From JANYCD01 sp043738385 (lineage in GTDB: Bacteria; Pseudomonadota; Gammaproteobacteria; Burkholderiales; Rhodocyclaceae), in NCBI GenBank assembly GCA_043738385.1, contig JAYUGL010000088.1, positions 1-37,468 on the forward strand: 37,468 nucleotides of DNA, written 5' to 3'. The position numbers and the translations under genes are program-made. How positions within the stretch are numbered: position 1 is the stretch's first letter; each line of letters opens with the position of its first letter. This document shows, in pieces, positions 16,280-24,183 of this stretch. The notes below the pieces were generated by a model, which saw only the letters and a list, made by a program, of their open reading frames with translations, searched no databases and was not told where the DNA came from.

Positions 16280-17665
16280 TTAGCCGACTTTCTTGAAGTG
16301 CTTATGTTGATCTTGTAAAGAAAACAATTGTCCCAACAGTTCTTCGGCTACCCTTTTAGCTAGGAGCGGCGGTACAGCATTCCCAACCTGACGGTATCGC
16401 GAATGAGCTGGCCCGCCATCGTGGCGCCCTGAGATCATGCCCTTCCTTGGGTCTGTTGCGAATATGAATCTATCCGGGAACGATTGCAATCGCGCAAACT
16501 CTCTCACTGACAATGCTCGCGGTACTTTGTAGTGGTATACCGAATCACCTTTCGTATTCAAGGTCCATGCCCAGATATTTGGGTGTAGTCGGCGATATGC
16601 ATAAAAATGCCGCCGGGACAGCCTGCCGGAGCCGTTATCTTGCCCCCATCTATGGCCGGTGATATATCGTTCAAGCAAACGTTCTGAAAGGTCCCGGTAA
16701 TTCCCTCCCGGTGGTATGCCTTTAAGACGAAGCTCTGTATCAGGGTTGATTCTGGGTACTTGTACATTGCTTAGGGTTTCCCCTGCGCCTAAGCGCATCA
16801 TTGCTTGGTAAGCACTCTGAGGGGACGGCAATTCCCGATAATGGATTATGTCGTTTCTATTCCCCACTTCGAGAATCTCAAGATCGGATAGCGCGTCATG
16901 TGCCGAGACAACCTCAATGTTCCCAGCATCGGATAACGCACTCCCGAGTCTTAAGCTGAGGATATGTTCCTGAGTCACAAGTTGATAGCGCGGCCTACGG
17001 TGCCCGTTAAAGCGAACAAGCGCGACAGAGTCAGTAGCGCTAGTGCCCGCAACGATTGTTGGCGATATCCCCAGACGCACCCTAAACCCAATAAAGAGAA
17101 GTCGCTTTCTGGTTTGCGGAACACCGAAATCTGCTGCATCCAATACTTGTGGAAGCACCAAGTATTCCCCGTCAAGTGCCAAGTCTTTTGCTATTTGTTC
17201 CCTTACTCCCATTTGGTCCATGCCCGTCACGTTCTCCACGACGAAAGCCATGGGAAGTGTCTTTCTTAGAACCTCGATGAACTCTCGATAAAGTGAATTC
17301 CGCGGATCATCGATCATCCGTGAGTGATTTCGGACCTGCGAGAAGGCTTGGCACGGAGGTCCCCCAACCAATATCGATGCGCTCCTGGCCGCGTCAAGAA
17401 TTTGTTCCTTTATTTCGGGAGTCCGGAGGTCTCCCGTGATCACAGAAGCTTCCGGAAAATTCAGGGCATACGTTGCCGTGGCATCAGGGTCATTATCGGA
17501 ACCAGCGAGTATCGAACAACCCGCTTGGCGGAATCCCTCTGAAATTCCCCCAGCTCCTGCGAAAAGGTCTACTACGGTAAAGCCATTCCTGCCGCCAAAA
17601 TTTTTTCTTCGCGCGGGTCGGCCCGTCATGAATGGGGGGTTGCTATCCGAAGTCTCTTTCTTCAT
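16280..17665 (-). CDS. DNA (cytosine-5-)-methyltransferase of a type II R-M system
   Basis: Methylates cytosine C5 in a target sequence, protecting host DNA from the adjacent endonuclease. All key motifs are present: motif I VVDLFAGAGGISEGF, motif IV GGPPCQAFSQ with the catalytic Cys (C105), motif VI ENV at 144-146, motif VIII PQTRKRLLFIG, and motifs IX-X ending YRQVGNAVPPLLAKRVAEELL. A sizeable variable target-recognition region lies between VIII and IX. I chose ATG 17665 (461 residues); an in-frame TTG at 17686 is an alternative, and neither has a clear ribosome binding site. The endonuclease gene follows after 6 nt. No vsr repair gene is next to it. Confidence 0.92.
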   Translation of the reverse strand: MKKETSDSNPPFMTGRPARRKNFGGRNGFTVVDLFAGAGGISEGFRQAGCSILAGSDNDPDATATYALNFPEASVITGDLRTPEIKEQILDAARSASILVGGPPCQAFSQVRNHSRMIDDPRNSLYREFIEVLRKTLPMAFVVENVTGMDQMGVREQIAKDLALDGEYLVLPQVLDAADFGVPQTRKRLLFIGFRVRLGISPTIVAGTSATDSVALVRFNGHRRPRYQLVTQEHILSLRLGSALSDAGNIEVVSAHDALSDLEILEVGNRNDIIHYRELPSPQSAYQAMMRLGAGETLSNVQVPRINPDTELRLKGIPPGGNYRDLSERLLERYITGHRWGQDNGSGRLSRRHFYAYRRLHPNIWAWTLNTKGDSVYHYKVPRALSVREFARLQSFPDRFIFATDPRKGMISGRHDGGPAHSRYRQVGNAVPPLLAKRVAEELLGQLFSLQDQHKHFKKVG

Positions 17666-17862
17666 ATTGTGTTGAGTGTATCGCAATCAATTCGGCTATA
17701 GGACAGCTGCTGCGGCGGCTTTCATGGCTATTTTCAGTTATTGCAAGCTCACCCGATGATCCACATGGCAGCTAGAGTCCACTCTTTTAAACTTGCCACC
17801 ATCTTCCTGCGTGTTTAAGGGCGCGCGCCTACAGCCTACACATACGGCGGCCAAATGAAAAA

Positions 17863-17883
17863 CGGCCTCCGCATGGGAGGCCG
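17863..17883. terminator. Hairpin beside the partial tRNA-Phe copy
   Basis: CGGCCTCC (17863-17870) pairs with GGAGGCCG (17876-17883). Read on the minus strand the stem is followed by TTTTT. It occupies the same position relative to the partial tRNA copy as the functional terminator does relative to the intact tRNA-Phe, and is probably the tRNA's original terminator. Confidence 0.65.
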
Positions 17884-17892
17884 CTTGAAATT

Positions 17893-17937
17893 TGGTGGCT
17901 AGGGGCGGAATCGAACCGTCGACACGCGGATTTTCAA
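17893..17937 (-). repeat. Partial tRNA-Phe copy (island attachment-site remnant)
   Basis: These 45 nt repeat the 3' half of tRNA-Phe (19205-19249), from the CCA end to the anticodon loop, with one substitution near the CCA end and a perfect run of about 36 nt. The match stops abruptly in the anticodon loop. It is a direct repeat of the tRNA end about 1.3 kb away, which is the standard mark of integration by a tyrosine recombinase. Between here and 18210 I see no gene; a 7-bp inverted repeat ACGTAGC/GCTACGT lies at 18039-18061. Confidence 0.85.
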
Positions 17938-18210
17938 AATCAGCAACGAACAGTAGGCCTCTTTAAATCAATATCTTGTAACGCTCGCCAATTCGTTACA
18001 CAGCATCATAAAGCCTCAGCACCAGAACTATTCGTCTCACGTAGCTACGATTTTGCTACGTTGCCCGATTCGTAGTTCGTTCCCATCGCACCACATTACC
18101 TCCCGGTAGATGTTGCACTTCATATTTGAGGCCAAGAGGCATAAAATCAACGCTAATAGATGAGATATCGGATACCGGAGTATCGAATCAAACCAAATAA
18201 GGGAACTAAA

Positions 18211-18756
18211 ATGAACAGCTCAATGGTCAAGGGCATCGTCATAGGCGGTGCCATCGCCCTCGCAGTTGGCGCGGCGGGCGTCACCGGTATTAAGGCCATC
18301 TTAAAACCTACCTCCGCCGAAGTGCTGGCAGTCAAGGAAGTCAAAGGATCCTTCAAGACGCCACACGAAGAGTGCGCAGACGTTCAGGTTTCAAGGCAAG
18401 CCCCGGTAAAGGATGAAAATCGGATCGGCGGCACTGTCATTGGTGGCGTTCTGGGCGGGATTCTTGGCCACCAGATCGGAGCGGGACGAGGCAATACGGT
18501 AGCTACTGTGGCGGGAGCTGCTGCTGGTGGTTATGCAGGTAACAAGGTGCAGCAGAACATGCAGAAGAAGGATACGGTCACCAGTACCGAAAGACGGTGT
18601 AAGACCGTCCATACCACTTCCACCAAGATTATCGGGTACGACGTCACCTATCGTCTGGATGGCAAGCAGGACGTAGTACGCATGGCCTACAACCCTGGAA
18701 AGCAGATTCCGGTGAAGGACGGCAAACTTGTTTTGAAAGAGCCCGAAGCTGACTAG
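18211..18756 (+). CDS. Glycine-zipper 2TM-type envelope protein
   Basis: Protein of 181 residues. An N-terminal hydrophobic segment (about 6-28, VKGIVIGGAIALAVGAAGV) is either an anchor or an uncleaved signal. The glycine-zipper module lies at about 71-113 (IGGTVIGGVLGGILGHQIG, then AGAAAGGYAGNKVQ), the pattern of the Rickettsia 17-kDa antigen family. A C-terminal beta-rich part (GYDVTYRLDGKQDVVRMAYNPGKQIPV) is common in these proteins. It is probably located in the cell envelope; the exact function is unknown. ATG 18211 is chosen because GGGA lies 8-11 nt upstream. It is the only intact gene between the two tRNA-Phe attachment sequences. Confidence 0.8.
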   Translation: MNSSMVKGIVIGGAIALAVGAAGVTGIKAILKPTSAEVLAVKEVKGSFKTPHEECADVQVSRQAPVKDENRIGGTVIGGVLGGILGHQIGAGRGNTVATVAGAAAGGYAGNKVQQNMQKKDTVTSTERRCKTVHTTSTKIIGYDVTYRLDGKQDVVRMAYNPGKQIPVKDGKLVLKEPEAD

Positions 18757-18993
18757 TGAACATGGAAGCGTTCATCTATCCCAGGAAGCTGCGACTCTGG
18801 CGCGGATGCGGCATACGGCTTTAGGATTTCTTCCCGCGCAAGATTCCGCAGTTGCCTACTCGATGCCGGTGGACTCATAGGATCGCCCTCACTCAGCAAC
18901 GACGCTATAGAAAAAGTCTTTTCATCCCCGCACTGTGCCGTGAACCAAATTGAATATCAAGTGTCCTAGGTACGGGATATTCAAAGGGGAAGC

Positions 18994-19200
18994 TCATGGC
19001 AGCGGCAAGCCGGAACACCGACTCACGAGCTACAACGCTTGGGAGGATGGCGTACCGGGGCGATGGTGGAGCGCTATGCCCATCTCGGCCCGGATCAACT
19101 GGCGAACGCTGCGGCGCGGTTGAACTGCGTGCTGTCTGGCTACGATTCAGCTACGGCAGCCACCAACGAAAAACGGCTCTCATCGCTGAGAGCCGCTTGA
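18994..19200 (+). pseudogene. C-terminal fragment of a tyrosine recombinase (integrase)
   Basis: In one frame the stretch encodes SWQRQAGTPTHELQRLGGW and then RTGAMVERYAHLGPDQLANAA, the classic end of phage-type integrases. It includes the W that replaces the second catalytic His (LGGW) and the nucleophilic Tyr (ERYAHL). The frame continues to TGA at 19198-19200. Upstream of about 18994 the similarity stops, and the catalytic RKHR part and N-terminal domains are missing. It is therefore a dead remnant. It ends 4 nt before the CCA end of tRNA-Phe, the normal site for the integrase of a tRNA-targeted island. The 18757-18993 stretch before it has no gene I can support. Confidence 0.85.
19170..19194 (-). 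terminator. Terminator of tRNA-Phe, overlapping the integrase 3' end
   Basis: CGGCTCTC and GAGAGCCG form an 8-bp stem around a 6-nt loop, followed on the minus strand by TTTTT. It is transcribed directly after the tRNA CCA end. The same bases encode the last codons of the integrase remnant on the plus strand. Confidence 0.8.
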
Positions 19201-19204
19201 AATC

Positions 19205-19280
19205 TGGTGGCTGGGGGCGGAATCGAACCGTCGACACGCGGATTTTCAATCCGCTGCTCTACCAACTGAGCTACCCAGCC
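19205..19280 (-). tRNA. tRNA-Phe (anticodon GAA)
   Basis: Complete 76-nt tRNA on the minus strand. Acceptor GGCTGGG pairs with CCCAGCC, and CCA is encoded. The D-arm contains AGCTCAGTTGGTAGAG. The anticodon stem GCGGA/TCCGC closes loop TTGAAAA, giving anticodon GAA. The T-arm contains GGTTCGATTCC. Its 3' half is the attachment site of the adjacent remnant island. Confidence 0.97.
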
Positions 19281-19484
19281 ATTTTTTCTGAAACTGTCCC
19301 GACGCGGACGGGGTGTGACCAATCCGTTACGTAGCGACAAATCAGGGAGGGCGGATTATAGCCGACCGCCCCGTCATTTGGAAACCGTGAATGAAGCCGC
19401 CGCCTTGCCCCAGGTTGCGATTGAAGGCGCTTGGGAGCAGCTTGCCGGCTTCCGGTTCGGCGGCATTCGCCGTGGAGTGAGCCC

Positions 19485-20201
19485 ATGATACCCATCAGCA
19501 ACATGCACAACTTTTTCGCCGCGCTGTCGCCCGAGGTACAGGCGGAGATCGATGCCGTCAGCACCTTCCGCAATGTGGCGCAAGGCGACATGATTGTCCG
19601 CGCCAGCGATGCCTGTGGCGAGCTGTATCGGCTCTGCGAAGACGGCGCAAAATAATGTTCCTGCGACTATCTGGGCCGGGAAACCGTGGCAGCTTTCATG
19701 AAGAGCGGCGACTGGATTGGGCTGTCCGAATTGTTCACCGCACTGCCGGCCATGTCGGACGTGGTCGCCGTCTCTCCGGTCAGGCTACGGACCATCAAGC
19801 AACGCGACTTTGAAACATTGATGGACCGCTATCCGATCATCGCACGCCAATTGCTGCGGCTGCTGAGCCTGCGCTTCAGCGCCATGTACTACCTCGACAT
19901 CGACCGCAGCGCCCTCACCCTCAAGGAACGACTGCTGAAGACACTTTACATGCTCTCCTTCAGTCACGGCAAGCGCATCAACGATGGGCAGGACATCGTG
20001 ATCGAGATGTCCCAAGAGGAATTGAGCAAGCTGCTTGTCGCCTCGCGGCAGAACCTGAACAAGGCGCTCAAGGAACTGGAACGCGAAGGGTTGCTCAAGG
20101 TCAGCTACGACTCCATCTCCCTGCACGGGTTGGAAGGCATCAATCGGCAGTATGGCTACCTGGTGAACGTAAACCAGCCGGCGCCGATCTACGCCAGCTG
20201 A
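19485..20201 (+). pseudogene. Crp/Fnr-family regulator interrupted by an in-frame TAA
   Basis: ATG 19485 follows GGAG at 19474-19477 and opens an N-terminal cyclic-nucleotide-type beta-roll (HNFFAALSPEVQAEIDAVSTF ... GDMIVRASDACGELYRLCEDGAK). A TAA at 19653-19655 interrupts it. The same frame then continues without further stops, CSCDYLGRETVAAFMKSGDWIGLSELF, through the rest of the sensory domain and dimer helix. It ends in a Crp-type helix-turn-helix (SQEELSKLLVASRQNLNKALKELEREGLLKV). Without the stop it would be 238 codons, normal for the family. A GTG at 19686 could start a truncated 171-residue DNA-binding product. The gene precedes the 20.3-26.1 kb operon in the same direction and may have been its regulator. 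A sequencing error is possible. Confidence 0.8.
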
Positions 20202-20350
20202 TCAGCCGTCCCCCCCCGATCCCGGACGGGATCTGAGTCAATTGTCACCCATGCGACAGCCTACGCGATGGCGAGGGCTTACCATTCGCCGGCCCGAGTC
20301 AGGCCTGCCCGCTCCGGCCAGAACAAAACAACCAAGAGGAGACTCACCCA

Positions 20351-21301
20351 ATGAAATTCGAAGACATCACCAGCGACATTGCGCCGCTCGATCCCGTTGA
20401 CGACCGCCGCCACGCGCTGCGCAAGGAACCGTTGTCGCGCGAATCGCTGGTGTTCACGCTGCAACTACCGGAAGAAAAGATTGCCGGCTGGGTCTATCCG
20501 CGCGTCGGTACCGACGGCAAGGCGGCTGGAATTTTCGCTGTTTTCGGCGATGGCGTACCCGGTGGCTCGATCTACGAAGTCTTTCACGATATTGCCGTGC
20601 CGGACAGCATGGACTTCGCCAAATGGAAGGTGGACGGCGTGGAACTGACGCTGACCGACCCCCTGCGTACAGCCCATATTCAATATTCCAGCAAGCGCCT
20701 GGCCTACGATTTCACGTTCGATGCCATTCACCCGGCCTACAGTTACGATTCCCATCCTGACCGCTGCCCGCAATACTTCGCCGACAACCGCTTCGAGCAA
20801 AGTGGCCGCGTCAAGGGCACCGTCACCATCGATGGCAAAGCCATTCAATTCGATGCGCTGGGCCAGCGCGACCATTCCTGGGGCACGCGCAACTGGAGCG
20901 TCAATTACCATTACAAGTGGTTCCATGCCACCACACAAGATGCCGCCGTGCACTTCTTCACAATGGATTACTTGGGCCGCAGCCTGACCCGCGGCTATGT
21001 GTTCAAGGACGGCCATTTCTCCCAGCTCAAGGAAGCCAATGTCATCGACTTCACGCTGAACGAGGACATGATCCACACCGACATCATTGTCGAGTTGCAT
21101 GATCTCGCCGGTCGCACCACCAAGGTCAGCGGCCGGCGTTTCGCCCATCAGCCCCTGCCAGTCACGGACCACGGGGTGATGCTGTTCGAAGTCGCGATGA
21201 CTACCGAGATCGATGGCAAGCCCGGCACCGGTTGGTGCGAATTCCAGTGGGACGATACCTATCTCGCCCACATGAAGAAGTACAAGCACATCCGCCGCTG
21301 A
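20351..21301 (+). CDS. DUF7064/DUF7065-type protein, AttH/CrtC-like (paralog 1)
   Basis: Protein of 316 residues, first gene of the operon, with a strong ribosome binding site (AAGAGGAG). No signal peptide or membrane segment. It is beta-rich with two halves. Near the domain junction is the signature DHSWGTR (174-180), which is shared with AttH-like and CrtC-like (carotenoid hydratase) lipocalin-type proteins, where the Asp-His pair lies near the ligand site. The pair of domains is catalogued, as far as I recall, as DUF7065 and DUF7064; enzymatic function is not established. A second, diverged paralog lies at 23119. The context of epoxide hydrolase and quinone reductase suggests binding or hydration/isomerisation of a hydrophobic, perhaps terpenoid or steroid-like, compound. 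That is inference. Confidence 0.72.
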   Translation: MKFEDITSDIAPLDPVDDRRHALRKEPLSRESLVFTLQLPEEKIAGWVYPRVGTDGKAAGIFAVFGDGVPGGSIYEVFHDIAVPDSMDFAKWKVDGVELTLTDPLRTAHIQYSSKRLAYDFTFDAIHPAYSYDSHPDRCPQYFADNRFEQSGRVKGTVTIDGKAIQFDALGQRDHSWGTRNWSVNYHYKWFHATTQDAAVHFFTMDYLGRSLTRGYVFKDGHFSQLKEANVIDFTLNEDMIHTDIIVELHDLAGRTTKVSGRRFAHQPLPVTDHGVMLFEVAMTTEIDGKPGTGWCEFQWDDTYLAHMKKYKHIRR

Positions 21302-21365
21302 GCGAAAGTACAGTACCCCTGGATCGACACTACGGGCCAGGCAATAAAACAATAAGGAGAAGGCC

Positions 21366-22595
21366 GTGACACAAATCGACGCGCCGCTGAGCGACCCAAG
21401 ACAGGCCCCAACAGCAGGCTTCATTGACGACTTGCGACGCCGTTATCCGACGGAAAAAGAAATCGACCGCGTACTGACACGCAAAATGCAGGCGCGGGCC
21501 GCGGCAGCCTATTCGCCGGTGAGTTTCGCGCAGATGGTGCAATGTCTGGACACCCTGCTCAAACGCAAACTGGACAAACCCTTCGCCATCCGCAACGCGC
21601 GCTGGATGACCGGCGGTTCGTCGAAGCTGCAAATGGGCTTCGAACTGGAATGGCACGGCATTGACGGCAACAGCGCGCGCCACGTAACGCCGATGGTGCT
21701 GCGCATGAGTCCGGCAGAATCCATCGTCGAAACCTCGCGCCGCCGTGAGTTCGAGATCATCAACGCACTGTCGGGGTTGATCCCGGTTCCCGTTTGTTAT
21801 TGGGAAGACGAGCTGATGGAGATCTTCCCCTATCCGGTACTGATCTTCGGCTTCGCCGAAGGAGTCGCCAAGCCTTCGTCAGACAACTCGCAGCAGGTCA
21901 CCGGACTCGGCATCAACTACGGCGCCGCGTTGCGCCCCCGCGTCACCGATGAGTTCATGAACGGCCTCGCCATCTTCCACACCGCGGATATCCGCAACCT
22001 GAAGCTGGATTATTTCGAGGCGCCCGAGGTCGGCTGCAACGCTGGCGTTCTCAAGCAGGTGAACATGTGGCGCCGCATCTGGGCCGAGGATCGAGGCGAG
22101 GAAGAAGCGCTGATCCATCTTGCCGGCAACTGGCTCGAAGACAATGCACCGGCGCTGGACCACATATCCATCATCCACGGCGACTGTCGCAGCGGCAATT
22201 TTCTCATCTCCGAAACCGACGGCCACATCACCGCCTGGCTGGACTGGGAACTCGCCGTGCTCGGCGACCGCCATCAGGATCTGACCTGGGCGACATCGCT
22301 GGCTTACAGCCACATGGCCGAAGATGGCAAGACGCTGCTGGTCAACGGCATGTTGCCGATCGACGAGTTCTACGCCGCCTATGAGCGCGCCACCGGCCTC
22401 AGCGTAGACCCGCAGCGGATCAAATATTTCCGCGTCTACAATGCATGGGTTGCGACCATCGTCTGTATGGCCACCGCTTATCGGGCAGCGAAAGGTGGCA
22501 AATCACACCAGGACATTGTGCTCACCTGGCTCAACGGCATCGGCGGCCTGCTGATGGAGCAGTTGCGCCAAAACCTGATGGAGGTAATGCGATGA
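21366..22595 (+). CDS. APH-fold phosphotransferase family protein
   Basis: Protein of 409 residues with an aminoglycoside-phosphotransferase/kinase-like fold. The catalytic loop is HGDCRSGNF (271-279), with D273 as base and N278 for metal. The DFG-equivalent is WLDWELAVLGD (D293), followed by HQDLTWA. The N-lobe has GGSSKLQMGFEL at 83-94 and an expected ATP-binding block (VLRMSP). The start is GTG 21366 after AAGGAG. Relatives occur in catabolic clusters for terpenoids, steroids and acyl-CoA metabolism, where they may phosphorylate an alcohol. Antibiotic resistance is unlikely in this context. The substrate cannot be told. Its stop overlaps the next start (ATGA). Confidence 0.82.
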   Translation: MTQIDAPLSDPRQAPTAGFIDDLRRRYPTEKEIDRVLTRKMQARAAAAYSPVSFAQMVQCLDTLLKRKLDKPFAIRNARWMTGGSSKLQMGFELEWHGIDGNSARHVTPMVLRMSPAESIVETSRRREFEIINALSGLIPVPVCYWEDELMEIFPYPVLIFGFAEGVAKPSSDNSQQVTGLGINYGAALRPRVTDEFMNGLAIFHTADIRNLKLDYFEAPEVGCNAGVLKQVNMWRRIWAEDRGEEEALIHLAGNWLEDNAPALDHISIIHGDCRSGNFLISETDGHITAWLDWELAVLGDRHQDLTWATSLAYSHMAEDGKTLLVNGMLPIDEFYAAYERATGLSVDPQRIKYFRVYNAWVATIVCMATAYRAAKGGKSHQDIVLTWLNGIGGLLMEQLRQNLMEVMR

Positions 22596-23122
22596 TTCCG
22601 GAAATCGATACCCAACTCGCGGCCGTCATCAAATCGCTGGGCGACAACGTCCTGCCGGCAGTGGATGCAACGAATCCGATGGCAGCCGAGCAGATCCAGC
22701 TGTGCCTCGCCACCCTGGCCCTCATCAAGGCCAACTTGCCCCAGCTGCACCGCTATCTGCGTCGCGATCTGGAAACGAATGTTGCACTGGCCAAGGCACT
22801 GAAGCCACTTGCGGACCAGGCCGACACAACGGCGAGCCTCATTCAGCCTGCCATTGACACGAGTGTGCAAGCACTTGCCGATCCTGAAAAGGGGGCGACG
22901 GAGATCGAGCAACAGGTGCGCAGCCTCAAGGAAGCGATCATCGAACTCATCGCCGCGACGCGCGGATCGAAAGTCGAAAGCGACGTCGCCGCCATCATCA
23001 TCAAGGCACAGGAGATCGTGATATTGCGCAACCGCGCCTGGACTGTGGGTATGGGCTTCGAGCCGGACACGAAGCAGATTCCACCACTCAAGCAATTACT
23101 AACAAGGAATAGCCGACCATGA
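22592..23122 (+). CDS. Unrecognised helical protein coupled to the phosphotransferase
   Basis: I do not recognise this 176-residue protein. It is almost entirely alpha-helical by composition, with heptad-like leucine and alanine spacing (QIQLCLATLALIKANLPQLH; EQQVRSLKEAIIELIAATR). There is no signal peptide, no cysteine cluster and no obvious catalytic motif. ATG 22592 overlaps the phosphotransferase stop by 4 nt, and its own stop overlaps the next gene's ATG by 4 nt, so it is translated as part of a coupled trio. A structural partner or regulatory subunit of the phosphotransferase is possible. Conserved placement in other genomes would be the test. Confidence 0.72.
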   Translation: MIPEIDTQLAAVIKSLGDNVLPAVDATNPMAAEQIQLCLATLALIKANLPQLHRYLRRDLETNVALAKALKPLADQADTTASLIQPAIDTSVQALADPEKGATEIEQQVRSLKEAIIELIAATRGSKVESDVAAIIIKAQEIVILRNRAWTVGMGFEPDTKQIPPLKQLLTRNSRP

Positions 23123-24123
23123 TCGGGCAACAAGATATTGAATATCACATCCCGCCGAACATCGATTACAAGTTTGCGGAGACCAACTATTTCATCGTCG
23201 TGATTCCGGAAGAGCGGATTCTCGCCACCTTTTACACGGTGACGCGCAAAGCCGTCGGCGTCTGCCTGGTGGACGTGGCCATCTTCGGCTGCCTCAGCGA
23301 CAACCGCGGCGAAATGCTCTATCTCGATTCGCAGCAGCAGCTGCCGGCGCCGGAAAAACTCTCGCGTTTCGAAACGCCGAACGGGCTCAAGATTCATGCG
23401 AAGAGCCCGCGCGAGTACACGCTGGACTACATGGGCTTCGACGATACCGAGGCCCATCTGTCCGTGGTCGGGCTTACCGATCCCTTCGACATCAATGATC
23501 CGAAGCACAGCCCCAAGGCAGTGGCCGACGAACATGCAAAGATTGAAAGCTCGGGCCTCGGCGCGGCGTATAGCAATCATTTCGACCTGACCTGCAAGGT
23601 GACCGGCACGCTCAAGGTGCGCGGCAAGACCTACAAGGTCGACTGCGTATCGACCATGGACCACAGTTGGGGCGAGCGCTGCGAAGTGGGCCTGCGTTCG
23701 ATGGGCTGGATGAATGCCAACTTCGGCGAAGACTACGGCTTGCACTGGATCAACAGCCTCGACTTCAGCAAGCCGGCCGAAACACAAATGGGTCTGGCGC
23801 ACGGCTATGTGTTCGAAAACGGCGAACTCTACGGGCTCACGGACTTGAAGATGCAGACCAACCGGCTCGGTTCGGTCAGCGTTGCCATCGACGTGGAAGC
23901 GACCGACGTGCGCGGCAACAAGCACGTGCTCTATGGCACACCGCTGGTGGGCGCGCCCTGGTCCTGCTACACCGGCACCATGCTCTACGTCGCGATGAGC
24001 CGCTGGATCACCGATTCGGGCCGCATCGGTTACGGGCTGAACATGGAGAACTATCCGCTGGACATGATGGCGCGCCTGCGCGGACGGCGCTGGAATTGCG
24101 CACCGGGTAATATCGACACCTGA
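23119..24123 (+). CDS. DUF7064/DUF7065-type protein, AttH/CrtC-like (paralog 2)
   Basis: Protein of 334 residues. It carries the signature DHSWGER (181-187), then repeated Trp/Tyr-rich strands (MGWMNANFGEDYGLHWINSLDF) and AHGYVFENGELYGL, the counterpart of TRGYVFKDGHFSQL in the first paralog. Overall similarity to paralog 1 is limited to such landmarks, so the duplication is old or the two were recruited separately. No signal peptide. The start overlaps the preceding stop (ATGA). Two non-identical DHSWG proteins in one operon suggest either a heteromer or two consecutive steps; I cannot distinguish these. Confidence 0.72.
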   Translation: MIGQQDIEYHIPPNIDYKFAETNYFIVVIPEERILATFYTVTRKAVGVCLVDVAIFGCLSDNRGEMLYLDSQQQLPAPEKLSRFETPNGLKIHAKSPREYTLDYMGFDDTEAHLSVVGLTDPFDINDPKHSPKAVADEHAKIESSGLGAAYSNHFDLTCKVTGTLKVRGKTYKVDCVSTMDHSWGERCEVGLRSMGWMNANFGEDYGLHWINSLDFSKPAETQMGLAHGYVFENGELYGLTDLKMQTNRLGSVSVAIDVEATDVRGNKHVLYGTPLVGAPWSCYTGTMLYVAMSRWITDSGRIGYGLNMENYPLDMMARLRGRRWNCAPGNIDT

Positions 24124-24183
24124 GTAAACTACAGCAACCGCCGCAGCGCCTGCTGCCAATCAAATAAAAACGAGGAGACTACA

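Noticed and set aside
19653..19655. Recoding of TAA in the Crp/Fnr gene (selenocysteine or pyrrolysine)
   Set aside because: These use TGA and TAG, not TAA, and no recoding stem-loop or machinery is visible. Mutation or sequence error is simpler.
21366..22595. Aminoglycoside resistance gene
   Set aside because: The APH fold is present, but the operon context is catabolic and the protein resembles the general phosphotransferase family rather than known resistance enzymes.
22843..24159. Minus-strand frame of 438 codons opposite the second DHSWG protein
   Set aside because: The plus-strand gene has family motifs and coupled neighbours; the minus frame has none.
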